From assembly GCF_938030685.1 (NCBI RefSeq), contig NZ_CALHHX010000128.1, positions 1 to 49,274 on the forward strand: a stretch of DNA of 49,274 nt, read 5' to 3'. How positions within the stretch are numbered: the first letter of the stretch is position 1; the number at the start of each line of letters is the position of its first letter. This DNA is from an uncultured Campylobacter sp. Its GTDB lineage: Bacteria; Campylobacterota; Campylobacteria; Campylobacterales; Campylobacteraceae. This document shows positions 1 to 9,300 of this stretch, piece after piece. Under the pieces are notes generated by a model. The model ran no database searches. It had not been told where the DNA came from and saw only the letters and a list, made by a program, of their open reading frames with translations. Both the position numbers and the translations under genes were made by a program.

Positions 1-555
1 TAGCTCCGCGATGTATAAAACACGTAAATTTCAAAGTAAGAGAAAGATGAAATAGAGCGGTGAAATTTCACTATCGCCGAATTTTGCCGTAGAATTCTGT
101 CTGCGCAAGATTTTGCGGGGAATTCGCCGCGTTAAAACCCTGTAACAGAACGAGAGTGAAATTTTAAAATTTTGCCGCATTTGCGGCGTAAAATTTTGCA
201 ACCGCCCGTACCGCAAAGATCACCGCTTCCAAACCGCCCCCTGATCGCGCTGTAGCGTAACCCGCGCGCAGCTCGCAAAAAAGTCCCAGGCAACCACGCC
301 TCTCAATCGTAGCTTCAAACCCCGCTACCGCCTGCGAAATTTAGCGAGCTGCAAAATATCGCGGCAGTGTCCGTGCCGTAAAAATTTACAAATCGCAAAA
401 TTTACAAAAATCGCGCGGCGAAATTCTTGCCCTAACGATCCGATAAAGAAGCCGGGGCAGCGGCGCACCAGGCGTATGCAAGGAGTAAAATTCTCACCCA
501 AACGATCCGCCAAACACGCTTAAATTAAATTTCAAATTTAGCGAGCAAATTTCGC
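1..555. other. Gene-free stretch at the left window edge
   Basis: I see no convincing gene here. Short open frames exist on the minus strand, but they lack a Shine-Dalgarno sequence and recognisable motifs. Their translations read QNF/QNS because the DNA is rich in RAATTY hexamers (AAATTT, GAATTC, AAATTC). The stretch holds an imperfect direct repeat of about 22 nt, with AAATTC at its left edge, at 421-442 and 488-509. It may be decayed intergenic DNA downstream of the helicase gene. The true extent of the gap to the left is unknown because the window starts here. Confidence 0.5.
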
Positions 556-2583
556 CTACTTCACCAGCCCCGCTTCCCTTAAAAAGCAACTCGGCTCATA
601 ATTAATCTTTCTGATCTTATCAAATTTCGCGTAGCTTAGCACCAGCTCATCGCGCGCTCTGGTGACCGCCACGTAAAAGAGCCGCCGCTCCTCCTCCAGA
701 CTGCCGCCCATCGCCATTAGCTTGAGGTTTGGGAAGCGGTTTTGCGCCAGATCGATGAGATAGACGCTGCAAAACTCAAGCCCCTTGCTTGCGTGCACGC
801 TGAGCAGATTCACCCCCTCGCCCTCGCTCATCTCCTTTGCGCCCAGGGTTATGAAGTTATAAAAGCTCTGCGGATCCGCGTATTTGCCGGCGATCTGCTC
901 TAAAATGCCGCATTTATCGTAGATGCGAGTGACTTCGTCCTTTTTGCGCTCATCGTCTATCTTGCCGTTTTTTAGCGTCGCGCGTTTCGTCGCGATAAAG
1001 TCCGCCACAAGCGCAAAAAGGCGCGAGTCTTTGATATGCGAGATGAGCGTAGCGGATCTTGCAGCCGAGCCGCTTTTTTTAAAAATTTTATAAATTTCGT
1101 GCAAAAATACGGCGCCGCCCTCGGTGATTTTATTGTGTTTTAGCACCGGATGCGAGCGAAAAAACTCGTCAAATTCCAAAGCTTCAAAGCGCGATACCGA
1201 GCCGATAATATCCACATCGTCAAAAAGCCCGAGCTGGTAGTTTTTCCTCTTTTTTTCAAAAATTTTAACGCTCTCGTCGGGACGCAAAAGCCCTGCGTGG
1301 ATGCTTCCGTGTCCAAGCGCGATCAGCGCGTCGAAAAGCTCCTTGCTTAGCGCGCTGCCGACGCCTCTTGCGTATTCGCACGTGCTCATAAAGGCCATCA
1401 TATCTTTTGGATTTATTATCATCGCGAAGATGTCCGTAAAGGCCTTGATCTCGCGGCTTTCAAAAAAGCTCACGCCGCCTTTTCGCTTCGCGCCGATACC
1501 GAGCTCCTTAAGCGCGACCTCGACGCCGTCGGCGCTGGAGTTGTTGCGAAAGATAACGGCGATCTTTTCGCGCGGAGTGGCGCTTTGCGCGATCTGTGCG
1601 GCCACGTGGGCGTATTGCGCCGCCGTATCGTCGTAAACATGCAGCCTAGGCGCGCTAAATTTTCCCTCGCGGCCTACGATCAGCTTCTTTTCGTAAAGGC
1701 GCGGATTGTTCGCGATGACGCGGTTTGCAAGCGCTAAAATTGCCGAGCTTGAGCGGTAGTTGATATTCAGCGCGTAAATTTTAGCATCCGCAAAGCGCTT
1801 GCCGAAGCTGCCGATGATGTCGATGTTTGCGCCGTTAAAGGCATAAATGCTCTGATCGAAATCGCCGACGCAAAATAGGCTTTTCGTCGCAAAGGCATCG
1901 ATGAGGCTTCCTTGCAGCGAGTTCGTGTCCTGATACTCGTCCACTAAAATTTCATCAAACCGCAGCGGAGCGCCCTTTCGCAGCTCATGGCGCATCTTTA
2001 GCAAGACGTCGTTGAAATCGGCGTAGTTAAATTTCGCCTTTTCCTCCTCGAACTCGCGCAAAATATCTGCGTAAATTTCGGCAAATTCCGCCTGATCCTC
2101 GTAGTTTTTGCTAAACCACGTCTCAAAATCTGCGCTCATCTCCTTATTTTGATACAGAGAATACACGTCGTACAGATACGCCCCGCCGTAGGGGCGCGCG
2201 TCGCTTACGTGATAAAATTTGCGCTTTTCTACGAGGCTTTTTAGCAGTGTCTTTAGCTCGGCGGGCTGCTTTAGGATCACGCCTTTGCCTAGCTCGCGAA
2301 GTAGGGCGTAGGATACGGCGTGGAAGGTGCCCGCGACGATTGCGGAGGTGATTTTTTTATCAAAATGCCGCTGCAGCCTCGCTATCATCTCGCTCGCGGC
2401 CTTATTCGTAAAAGTAAGAAGCAAAATTTTTCTAGGGCTCGCGCCAAGATTTAGCAGATGGGCGATCCTCGCGACGATGGTGCTGGTTTTGCCCGTGCCT
2501 GCGCTTGCGATTATTAGATTGTGCCCAGCAGGAGCGGTTGCTGCGGCGTATTGTTCGGTGTTTAGCTTAGCTAGAGCGTCCAA
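556..2583 (-). CDS. uvrD: UvrD/PcrA/Rep-type superfamily 1A DNA helicase
   Basis: ATP-dependent 3'-5' helicase of the UvrD/PcrA/Rep family, cytoplasmic, expected to act in nucleotide excision repair, mismatch processing or removal of replication blocks. All SF1A motifs are visible in order: Q-motif glutamine near residue 11 (LNTEQ), Walker A ASAGTGKT at 26-33, motif II VDEYQD, motif III GDFDQSIYAFNGAN, motif IV NYRSS, motif V SVHASKGLEF and motif VI YVAVTRARDEL. I chose the TTG at 2583 because AAAGGA lies six bases upstream. An ATG at 2610 lies ahead of that ribosome site and would add nine residues with no homology value. The product is about 675 residues, normal for the family. It is divergent from pbpC, with only about 70 bp between the two starts. 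Assignment to UvrD rather than Rep or PcrA is not decidable by eye. Confidence 0.9.
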   Translation of the reverse strand: MDALAKLNTEQYAAATAPAGHNLIIASAGTGKTSTIVARIAHLLNLGASPRKILLLTFTNKAASEMIARLQRHFDKKITSAIVAGTFHAVSYALLRELGKGVILKQPAELKTLLKSLVEKRKFYHVSDARPYGGAYLYDVYSLYQNKEMSADFETWFSKNYEDQAEFAEIYADILREFEEEKAKFNYADFNDVLLKMRHELRKGAPLRFDEILVDEYQDTNSLQGSLIDAFATKSLFCVGDFDQSIYAFNGANIDIIGSFGKRFADAKIYALNINYRSSSAILALANRVIANNPRLYEKKLIVGREGKFSAPRLHVYDDTAAQYAHVAAQIAQSATPREKIAVIFRNNSSADGVEVALKELGIGAKRKGGVSFFESREIKAFTDIFAMIINPKDMMAFMSTCEYARGVGSALSKELFDALIALGHGSIHAGLLRPDESVKIFEKKRKNYQLGLFDDVDIIGSVSRFEALEFDEFFRSHPVLKHNKITEGGAVFLHEIYKIFKKSGSAARSATLISHIKDSRLFALVADFIATKRATLKNGKIDDERKKDEVTRIYDKCGILEQIAGKYADPQSFYNFITLGAKEMSEGEGVNLLSVHASKGLEFCSVYLIDLAQNRFPNLKLMAMGGSLEEERRLFYVAVTRARDELVLSYAKFDKIRKINYEPSCFLREAGLVK

Positions 2584-2639
2584 GATTATTCCTTTGCAAA
2601 AAGGCGCCATTATAGCCTAAAATCATTAAAATTCTTTGA

Positions 2640-2645
2640 TATAAT
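2640..2645 (+). promoter_or_regulatory. pbpC -10 box implying a leaderless mRNA
   Basis: A perfect TATAAT is preceded by TTTGA, an upstream element common in Campylobacter sigma-70 promoters. It ends only six bases before the pbpC ATG at 2652. Transcription from this box would start at or next to the A of the ATG. No Shine-Dalgarno sequence precedes the ATG, so the messenger may be leaderless. This is inferred from spacing only. Confidence 0.45.
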
Positions 2646-2651
2646 TGCGCG

Positions 2652-5600
2652 ATGAAATTTCTAAAATTTACATTAAAAATCACGCTATTTTGCGCATTTG
2701 CATTCGCTCTGTTTTTGATCCTAGACGCGCTTTATCCGCTAAATTTGGATATGCTAAATAAGCAGAAGAGTAGAATTTTATATGACCGAAACGGCGAAAT
2801 TTTAAATATGCAGATCAGCGACGATCAAATTTGGCGCTTCTACGCGAGCGCGGACGAGATACCGCCGCGGCTGAAACAAAGCGCGATCTACTTCGAGGAT
2901 CGCTATTTTTACTACCATTTCGGTGTCAATCCAGCCTCGATCCTGCGCGCGGCTACGTATAATTTTACACAGAATTTTACTAAAAAAAGCGAGGGCAACG
3001 TCGAGCGCGTCGGAGCCTCGACGATTACGATGCAGGTTGCGCGTATGATGCGCCCCAAACAGCGCAGCTATAAGAACAAAATCATCGAAATTTTTAACGC
3101 CTTTCAGCTGGAGTGGCACTTCAGCAAGGATGAAATTTTAGGAATGTATTTCAACCTCGCCCCATACGGCGGCAACATCGAGGGGGTCAAGACTGCGGCG
3201 TATTTTTACTTCAAAAAGGACCTGCGCGAGCTTAGCAACGCTCAAATCGCGCTTCTTAGCGTGATCCCAAAAAACCCAAACAAAAACCGCCTAGACCGCA
3301 GATCAAACATCAACGCGCTTAAAAACCGCCTAATTTCGCAGCTGCGAGAGGGCGGCGTGATCTCACAGAGCGAGTATGAGCGCGCCATTGCGGAGCCGTT
3401 TTCGCCCAGACGCTACGCAGCGCCCAATTACGCGCCGCATTACGCGCTGCTGGCGTTTAGCAATTATAAAATGCAAAATTTTACCGCCAAAGATGACGTA
3501 AATTTCACTCAAAATTTAGAGCAGGGCGGCACGCCCGGCGCGACGGCGGGGCAAGCAGGCCCATCTGCGCGTAGAGCCGCGGCGATAGCAGAGTCAAATT
3601 TTTCGGACGCGGCGAGTGCCGAATTAAGCTTTACGACTGCGGAAAGTGGTAAGCCGAATTTATCTGGCTCCGTGAGTGCGCAGGTGGGAGCGGATTTAAA
3701 AGAAGCGGATTATAAAACGGAGACGACGGAGAGTTTAAATTTAAGCGAACGAACGAGCCTGAATTTAAACGAACGCGAAGGCGCAAAATCACAGGCGGGC
3801 GTAAAACCGAATGAATCGGAAAGCTTAAAACCAAATGAACGAAAGAGCGTAAATTTAGATGAGAGGCGAGATTTAATTGATGCCGTACATCCGTCGCAAA
3901 ACTCGCAAGACCTAAATTTAAACGAGCAACGAGGCGCTGAGCGTTTGCTGCAGAATTTTAGCGCAGATGAAAATTCAAATAAACGACAAACCGAGTATCT
4001 GCCGCAAAATCCGAGTGCAGATATAAATTTAAACAAGCGACAGAATGTCGTCGGTACCGCGCATCCGTATCAAAACTCGCAAAACCCACAAAATCTAAAT
4101 TTAAATAGTCGGCAAGATACCGCGCATTTGCCGCAAAATTCGCAGGCAGATGCAAACTCTAGCGAGCGGCCGAGCGTAAATTTTGATCCGCAGACAAATT
4201 CCGCTTCGGACACTAGGGCGCAGACGGATTTCGCTTCGTCGAACGCTAATGCTCAGACGGATTCTACTTCAGACGCCAAAATGCAGACGGATTCTGCTGC
4301 AAGCGCCGAATCGCGGGCAAATTCCGCTCCCAACGCCAAGGTGTCGCAAAATTTCGCTTTAGCCGCCCAGGCGCAGATAAATTCCTATCCCAACGCCAAG
4401 ATGCGGAAAAATTCCGCAAACTCTAAAGCAGGCGTGCAGTCCAAGGAGCAAACTGCGCGAGAGCAGGAGCTTGCGCGTCTAAACGAGGGTAAAATTTATT
4501 CGAGCTTGGATCTTAAAACCCAGATCGCGCTTGAGGGTTTTTTGAAAAGCGAGATCCTCTCCTTGCGCGATAAGGGCGTTAGAAACGGCGCTGCGGTGCT
4601 GATCGACAACGAAAGCATGAGGGTGATCGCCTATGTAGGCAGCCACGATTTTAGCGCTAATGAGGGGCAAAACGACGGCGTGCGCTCGCAAAAAAACGTA
4701 GGCTCGACGCTCAAGCCCTTCATCTACGCCAAAGCCCTTGAGCACGGGCTCATAACCCCATCAAAGAAGCTGATCGACGCACCGATAACCTTCGCGGGCT
4801 ATGTGCCGCGCAACTACAATCAGGGGTTTTTGGGCGCGGTTAGTGCTACGGACGCGCTAAGCCTTAGCCTAAATATCCCCGCGGTAAAGCTAAATTTAAT
4901 GCTGGGTGACGACGGGCTATATGAGATGCTTAGCGGCGTCCATCTGGCGGAGTTTAGCAAGGATTATTACGGCGCAGGTATCGCGCTGGGCAGCATTTCG
5001 ATGAGCCTAATGGATCTTGCTCGCCTTTACAGCGCGTTTGCAAACGGTGGAAAGCTACGAAAGCTCGAAATAGCGGGCGTAAAGATCGGTGACGATGCTA
5101 AAATTTTAACTCCGCAGAGCGCCTACATCGTAACGCAGATGTTAAGAAACGCGCCGCGCTCCTATCTCGGCTCGGTGTGGCAAAATACCCTAAACGCGCC
5201 GCCGTTGATGTTTAAAACGGGCACGAGCGCCGATGCGCGCGATCTCTACACCGTCGCTCTGACGCCGAAATTTACCCTCGGCGTCTGGCTGGGAAATTTC
5301 GACGGCTCCAAGACTAGAGATCTTAGCGGCGGCGTGAGTGCGGCAAAAGTCGCGTTTAATATGTTTGCTTTCCTCGATAAATCGGGCATGCTGGGCGAGG
5401 CGGAGTTTGCGCGTCCCGCAGGCGTGAGCTTGCGGCGAGTATGCACCGACGCGTACCGCGAAAAGGAGTGCGCTCAAAGCGCCGAGGATCTTACGATCGA
5501 TGGAGTTGAGCCCAACGAGGAGTGCGAAATTTACGGCACAAGCGAGCTTTTTTACCTGCTAAAGCACGGCCTAGTCGATCCGCAAAAGGTGCGCGCAGGA

Positions 5601-6305
5601 AGGTGCGCGGCTAAATTTGCCGCCGTAAAGCCCGTGCTAAACGACATCAACGCCAAAACATACGAGACTGGCGCGGACGGCTTTTTGCGGCTTAAAGTGC
5701 AGTGCACGGCAGTTTTCGGCGAGCGCGTATATATCAGGCTAAGCGGCGGTTCGCGGGAGTTTATAGCGCTAAATTCCACCGCGTTTACGAGGGAGAATTC
5801 CGCGGATTTGGATTCCAAGCATTCTAGCGCGGTGCAACAAGATAATTTAAAGCAGAATTTAGCACAGCAAAATTTTGTAGAACAGAATTCTGCGGTACAA
5901 AATTCTATGCGACAAAATTTAGCGCCACAGAATTTAAAATCACAAAATCTTACGAAGCAAAATTCTGTAGAATGGAATTTCGTAGCTGAAAATCCAGCCA
6001 CACAGAATTTGGCGTCGCAAAATTCTATCTTGCAAAATTCTACAGAGCAAAATTCGGGGGCTCAAAATTTCACAGCGAAAAATTTCGCGGATCAAAATTC
6101 CTCGCAGCAAAATTTCACGGCACTAGATTTCACCACGCAAAGCCTAGCGCCTGCAAATTCTAAAGTTAAAACGGGAGAATATTTTGCACGCACTAACGGC
6201 GAGGCTTTTACGCTTAACCTCGGCGTAGGGGATTTTGAGCTTGGCTGCTTGGACGAAAATGCAAATTTCGCTAAAGCAAATTTTAGAGTAAATGAAAGAA
6301 AATAA
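2652..6305 (+). CDS. pbpC: Bifunctional penicillin-binding protein 1C with two large low-complexity insertions
   Basis: Inner-membrane peptidoglycan synthase acting in the periplasm: glycosyltransferase GT51, transpeptidase, then a C-terminal biPBP_C-type domain. A signal anchor covers residues 8-27. GT51 motifs are EDRYFYYHFG (catalytic Glu near 82) and GASTITMQ. The transpeptidase has nucleophile Ser near 685 in GSTLKPF, an S-L-N motif (LSLN), and KTGTS near 855. At 1217 residues it is far longer than E. coli PBP1C (about 770). The excess lies in a Ser/Asn/Glu-rich insertion at about 276-606 between the two catalytic domains, and an array of Q-N-[S/L/F]-x-x pentads at about 1045-1170 splitting the C-terminal domain, whose end (from VKTGEYF) resumes afterwards. 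The next gene is the alpha-2-macroglobulin that usually accompanies pbpC. All catalytic motifs are intact, so I read it as functional. Confidence 0.9.
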   Translation: MKFLKFTLKITLFCAFAFALFLILDALYPLNLDMLNKQKSRILYDRNGEILNMQISDDQIWRFYASADEIPPRLKQSAIYFEDRYFYYHFGVNPASILRAATYNFTQNFTKKSEGNVERVGASTITMQVARMMRPKQRSYKNKIIEIFNAFQLEWHFSKDEILGMYFNLAPYGGNIEGVKTAAYFYFKKDLRELSNAQIALLSVIPKNPNKNRLDRRSNINALKNRLISQLREGGVISQSEYERAIAEPFSPRRYAAPNYAPHYALLAFSNYKMQNFTAKDDVNFTQNLEQGGTPGATAGQAGPSARRAAAIAESNFSDAASAELSFTTAESGKPNLSGSVSAQVGADLKEADYKTETTESLNLSERTSLNLNEREGAKSQAGVKPNESESLKPNERKSVNLDERRDLIDAVHPSQNSQDLNLNEQRGAERLLQNFSADENSNKRQTEYLPQNPSADINLNKRQNVVGTAHPYQNSQNPQNLNLNSRQDTAHLPQNSQADANSSERPSVNFDPQTNSASDTRAQTDFASSNANAQTDSTSDAKMQTDSAASAESRANSAPNAKVSQNFALAAQAQINSYPNAKMRKNSANSKAGVQSKEQTAREQELARLNEGKIYSSLDLKTQIALEGFLKSEILSLRDKGVRNGAAVLIDNESMRVIAYVGSHDFSANEGQNDGVRSQKNVGSTLKPFIYAKALEHGLITPSKKLIDAPITFAGYVPRNYNQGFLGAVSATDALSLSLNIPAVKLNLMLGDDGLYEMLSGVHLAEFSKDYYGAGIALGSISMSLMDLARLYSAFANGGKLRKLEIAGVKIGDDAKILTPQSAYIVTQMLRNAPRSYLGSVWQNTLNAPPLMFKTGTSADARDLYTVALTPKFTLGVWLGNFDGSKTRDLSGGVSAAKVAFNMFAFLDKSGMLGEAEFARPAGVSLRRVCTDAYREKECAQSAEDLTIDGVEPNEECEIYGTSELFYLLKHGLVDPQKVRAGRCAAKFAAVKPVLNDINAKTYETGADGFLRLKVQCTAVFGERVYIRLSGGSREFIALNSTAFTRENSADLDSKHSSAVQQDNLKQNLAQQNFVEQNSAVQNSMRQNLAPQNLKSQNLTKQNSVEWNFVAENPATQNLASQNSILQNSTEQNSGAQNFTAKNFADQNSSQQNFTALDFTTQSLAPANSKVKTGEYFARTNGEAFTLNLGVGDFELGCLDENANFAKANFRVNERK
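3480..4470 (+). repeat. In-frame low-complexity insertion in pbpC between GT51 and transpeptidase domains
   Basis: About 330 codons of decayed tandem repeats with more than one unit type. One is LNLNER-like (for example SLNLNEREGAK). A later one has a period near 12 codons, built on QTDSTSDAKM, and runs through about 4200-4420. The reading frame is kept throughout. The flanks match the family on both sides (IPKNPNKNRLD before, KIYSSLDLKTQ after). The protein face is polar and probably disordered, which is inference from composition. Confidence 0.75.
5771..6160 (+). repeat. 15-nt tandem array encoding QN[S/L/F]xx pentads in pbpC
   Basis: About 16 successive pentads in register near 5880-6125, for example QNSAV QNSMR QNLAP. 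Each 15-nt unit carries one AAATTC, AAATTT, GAATTC or GAATTT. I counted 19 RAATTY hexamers between 5771 and 6156, about one per 20 nt. The third to fifth codons of the unit vary while the hexamer stays, so conservation looks stronger on the DNA motif than on the peptide. The array interrupts the C-terminal biPBP_C domain. Confidence 0.85.
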
Positions 6306-6319
6306 AAGGTTAATTTGTA

Positions 6320-6325
6320 TATAAT
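6320..6325 (+). promoter_or_regulatory. -10 box for the alpha-2-macroglobulin gene
   Basis: TATAAT preceded by TTTG two bases upstream, 15 nt after the pbpC stop and 27 nt before the ATG at 6353. A start near 6332 would give a leader of about 20 nt containing AAAGGA. It suggests yfhM can be transcribed independently of pbpC. Confidence 0.5.
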
Positions 6326-6352
6326 TTCGTAAAATTTTTGCAAAGGAATTTT

Positions 6353-9300
6353 ATGAAGACAAAACTACTAAGCGCAGCGCTATTTTGCGCTTTGGCTAGC
6401 TTTGCCGCGGGCGTAGAGATCAAATACGCTAGCGGGGCTTACGAGATTAGCGGGGTGGACGGCAGTGGATTTAGTGTCACGCAAAAGCAGATCTTAAAAT
6501 GCACTCCCAAAATCACGGGCACCTACGAAAGCGTGAGCGAGAGCTCAATCAGGCTTTATCCAAAGCCGATGCTTAGCGCCGGGGTTAATTATTCGTGCGA
6601 GGCGCGCGGGGTGCGCTTTGAGTTCGAGACAGAGCCTTTTAGCACCGAGCATATCGCGCTTCTGCGTCCGGGGTTAGTGGCAATCAAATTTAACGATGCG
6701 GTTAGCAAGGACGCGCTACAGCAAGCGACTAGAATTTATCGCGCGCAGAATTTAGCCCAAAACGACATATCCTACGAGCTTAGCTCGCACGATGATCGGA
6801 ATTTTTTATTCAGCTTCGATCCTAAGGCGCAAAACGTCGTATTGCAAATAGAATCCCTCACCTCAAAAGCAGGCGCAAAGCTGCAAAATCCAGTGGAGCT
6901 GCGCACGGACGAGGAGCCTTTTAATGATAGCATTAACGCTTCAAATTTAAGCGGCGTGCAGATCCGCCCTGCGGCTCTAAAAGACGGCTCACTCGCAGCT
7001 AGAGTGTGTTTCCCTAACTATATGGACGAGCTGTCCGCCAAATACGTAAGAATCGCAGGCGTGAGTAAATTTAGCCTCACTCAGCCGCGATATTATTATT
7101 ATGACGAAGATGAAGAGGGCGGCGAAAGCGACGATCCTTCATGCTACTACTATGCAGATATAGTAAGTGACGAGTTTATGCCGAATAAAAGCTACGAGAT
7201 TAGGCTGCTAAAGGGCTTCGGAGATAGCTCATATATCTTGCGCGACGAGATAAAACAAAGCGTAAAAATGGGCGACAGGCTGCCTTTTGTAGCCTTTAGC
7301 GACGAGAAAAATTTTATCCCAAAATCCGCTTCGCTGGCATTTAAAAGCTCAAACGTAAATGAGGTTAAAATTTCGATTGCTAAAGTTCCTGAGCAAAATT
7401 TTAGGTATTTTTTAAACTTTGAAAGCAACGAAGATAGTGTAGGTGGGTTAGCTAGCGAGATCGCGGTTAAGAGCTTTGATATAGGAGGCGCTAAAAACGC
7501 CGTCGCGGAGCATAAAATCGCGATGGATTTTAAAGGCTACGAGGATGGAATTTATAAAATCACGGCGTTTTACAAAGTGGGCGAAAAGATGCAAGAGGTT
7601 TCGCGCGTAGCCTATCTTAGCGACATTACGGCTCAAGTGGTGCTGCTTGAGCGCGGCGCGCTAATTTATACTTCTAGGCTTAGTAATGGCGAGGAGCTAA
7701 GCAGAGCGAAGGTTAAAATTTACAGCGATAAAAACGAGCTAATCGTAGAGGATAAAACGGACGGAGATGGAATTTTAAGATTAGAAAATATGGAAATTTT
7801 AGCTAAAAATCCGCGCTCTATCGAGATTAGTAAAGGCGATGAGCATGCGTTCGTGCTATTTAATAACGCCGTAGCAAGCGTAGAGAAAACGATTACTGCA
7901 AAGCGTCCGTTCGTTTATCTCGCAAGCGAGCTGATAAGCCCGAATGAGCGGCTTTTAGGCACGATCGTGATGAAAAATCGCGATTTTAGCTCTTTAAAAA
8001 ATACGCCGATTAAATTTAAAATTTACGATCCTAGCGGCACTGTGGTCATCACGCGCGCGCAAAACACCGATGAGTTCGGCAGCGTTAAAATAGACGAGCT
8101 CATGGGTGAAAAAAGCGGCACTTACCGCCTAGATCTCATCTATGAGGACAAAATCATCGCTTCTAAAAGCTTCAGCGTAGAAAATTTCGTCCCAAACCGC
8201 ATTAAAAATGAAATTCTCACTGCCAAAGATGAATACGGCGCAGATGAGATCATAACTTTAAAGCTAAGCTCAAACTATCTTGCAGGCGCGCCGGCCGGAG
8301 ATTTGAAAGGTTCGCTGGAAGCAAACGCCTATGAAAAAGAGCTAAAAATTAAAGGCTACGAGGGTTTTTCGTTTCTAAACGATCGCTTAAAGAAAAAAGG
8401 TGCTACGCAGCTTCGCAGGGCAGAATTTACGCTAAACTCCGCCGGCAAAAAAGAGCTTGCACTCTCGCCGGCAGCAGCTGATCTAAATGTCTCTAACGCC
8501 ATAAATATTCTACTAAATTTCAGCGTAACCGAAGAGGGCAAAAACGTAAACGCATATCGCAGCCTGAGCTATCTGCCTTATGATCGTATCGTAGGAATTC
8601 GCGCGAGCAAGGATTTCATATCAAGCGGTGATAGCGTAAAATTCGGCTTTGCGCTACTAGATTCCAAAACTAAAACCGACGTCAAAGGCAAGATCGACGT
8701 TGAAATTTACCGAGACGATTTTACTTACGTTTATGACGGCAACAGATACGTCGAGCAAGAAAGCTTTAATCTCGTAAGTGCCGTTAGCACTGACGCGCGC
8801 GAGTTTGAGTATAAATTCCAAAACGGCGGCAATTATCTAATCGTCGCAAACGATTACTCAAGCGGCGCGAGTGCTGGCGTGCGCGTGGACGTAAGCGGCT
8901 GGGGATATTATGGACGGGTAAACGCTAAAGATGTTCAAAGCGCTAAAATCAAACTCGCAAGCGACAAGGTTAAAGCCGGAGATAAAATTAAAGGCGTCAT
9001 CAATTCTCCGGTAGAAAGCGGCGTGCTAAATATCTCGCTCGTAGGCGAGCAGGTTTACGACTATAAAATTCTATCCATAAAAGGCGGTAGCGCGGAATTT
9101 GAGCTTAGTGTGCCGGAGAATTTCGTCGGAGGACACATCAACGCTGTAATCGCGCGCGCCGCAACACCCGCTGCGATGCCGCTTAGAGCCTATGCAAACG
9201 TGCCGGTGGCGCTAGATGCGAGCTCGCACAAGGCTAACGTGCAAATCCTAGCCGAGAAAAGCTACAAAAACGGGCAAAATGCGCAGATCAGTGTAAAAAG

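Noticed and set aside
1301..1636. Plus-strand open frame opposite the helicase gene
   Set aside because: It lies fully inside a clear UvrD-family coding region and has no motifs of its own.
5552..6001. Minus-strand Cys/Phe-rich open frame opposite the pbpC array, reading KFC and EFC repeats
   Set aside because: It is the antisense reading of the RAATTY array (AATTTTGC and similar). The plus strand continues a known protein to its family C-terminus, and no ribosome site supports the antisense frame.
5771..6160. Pentads as a pentapeptide-repeat beta-helix domain
   Set aside because: The period of five and N-[L/F] look similar, but the position before N is Gln rather than a small residue, and the central position is often Ser. 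A stable quadrilateral helix is unlikely.
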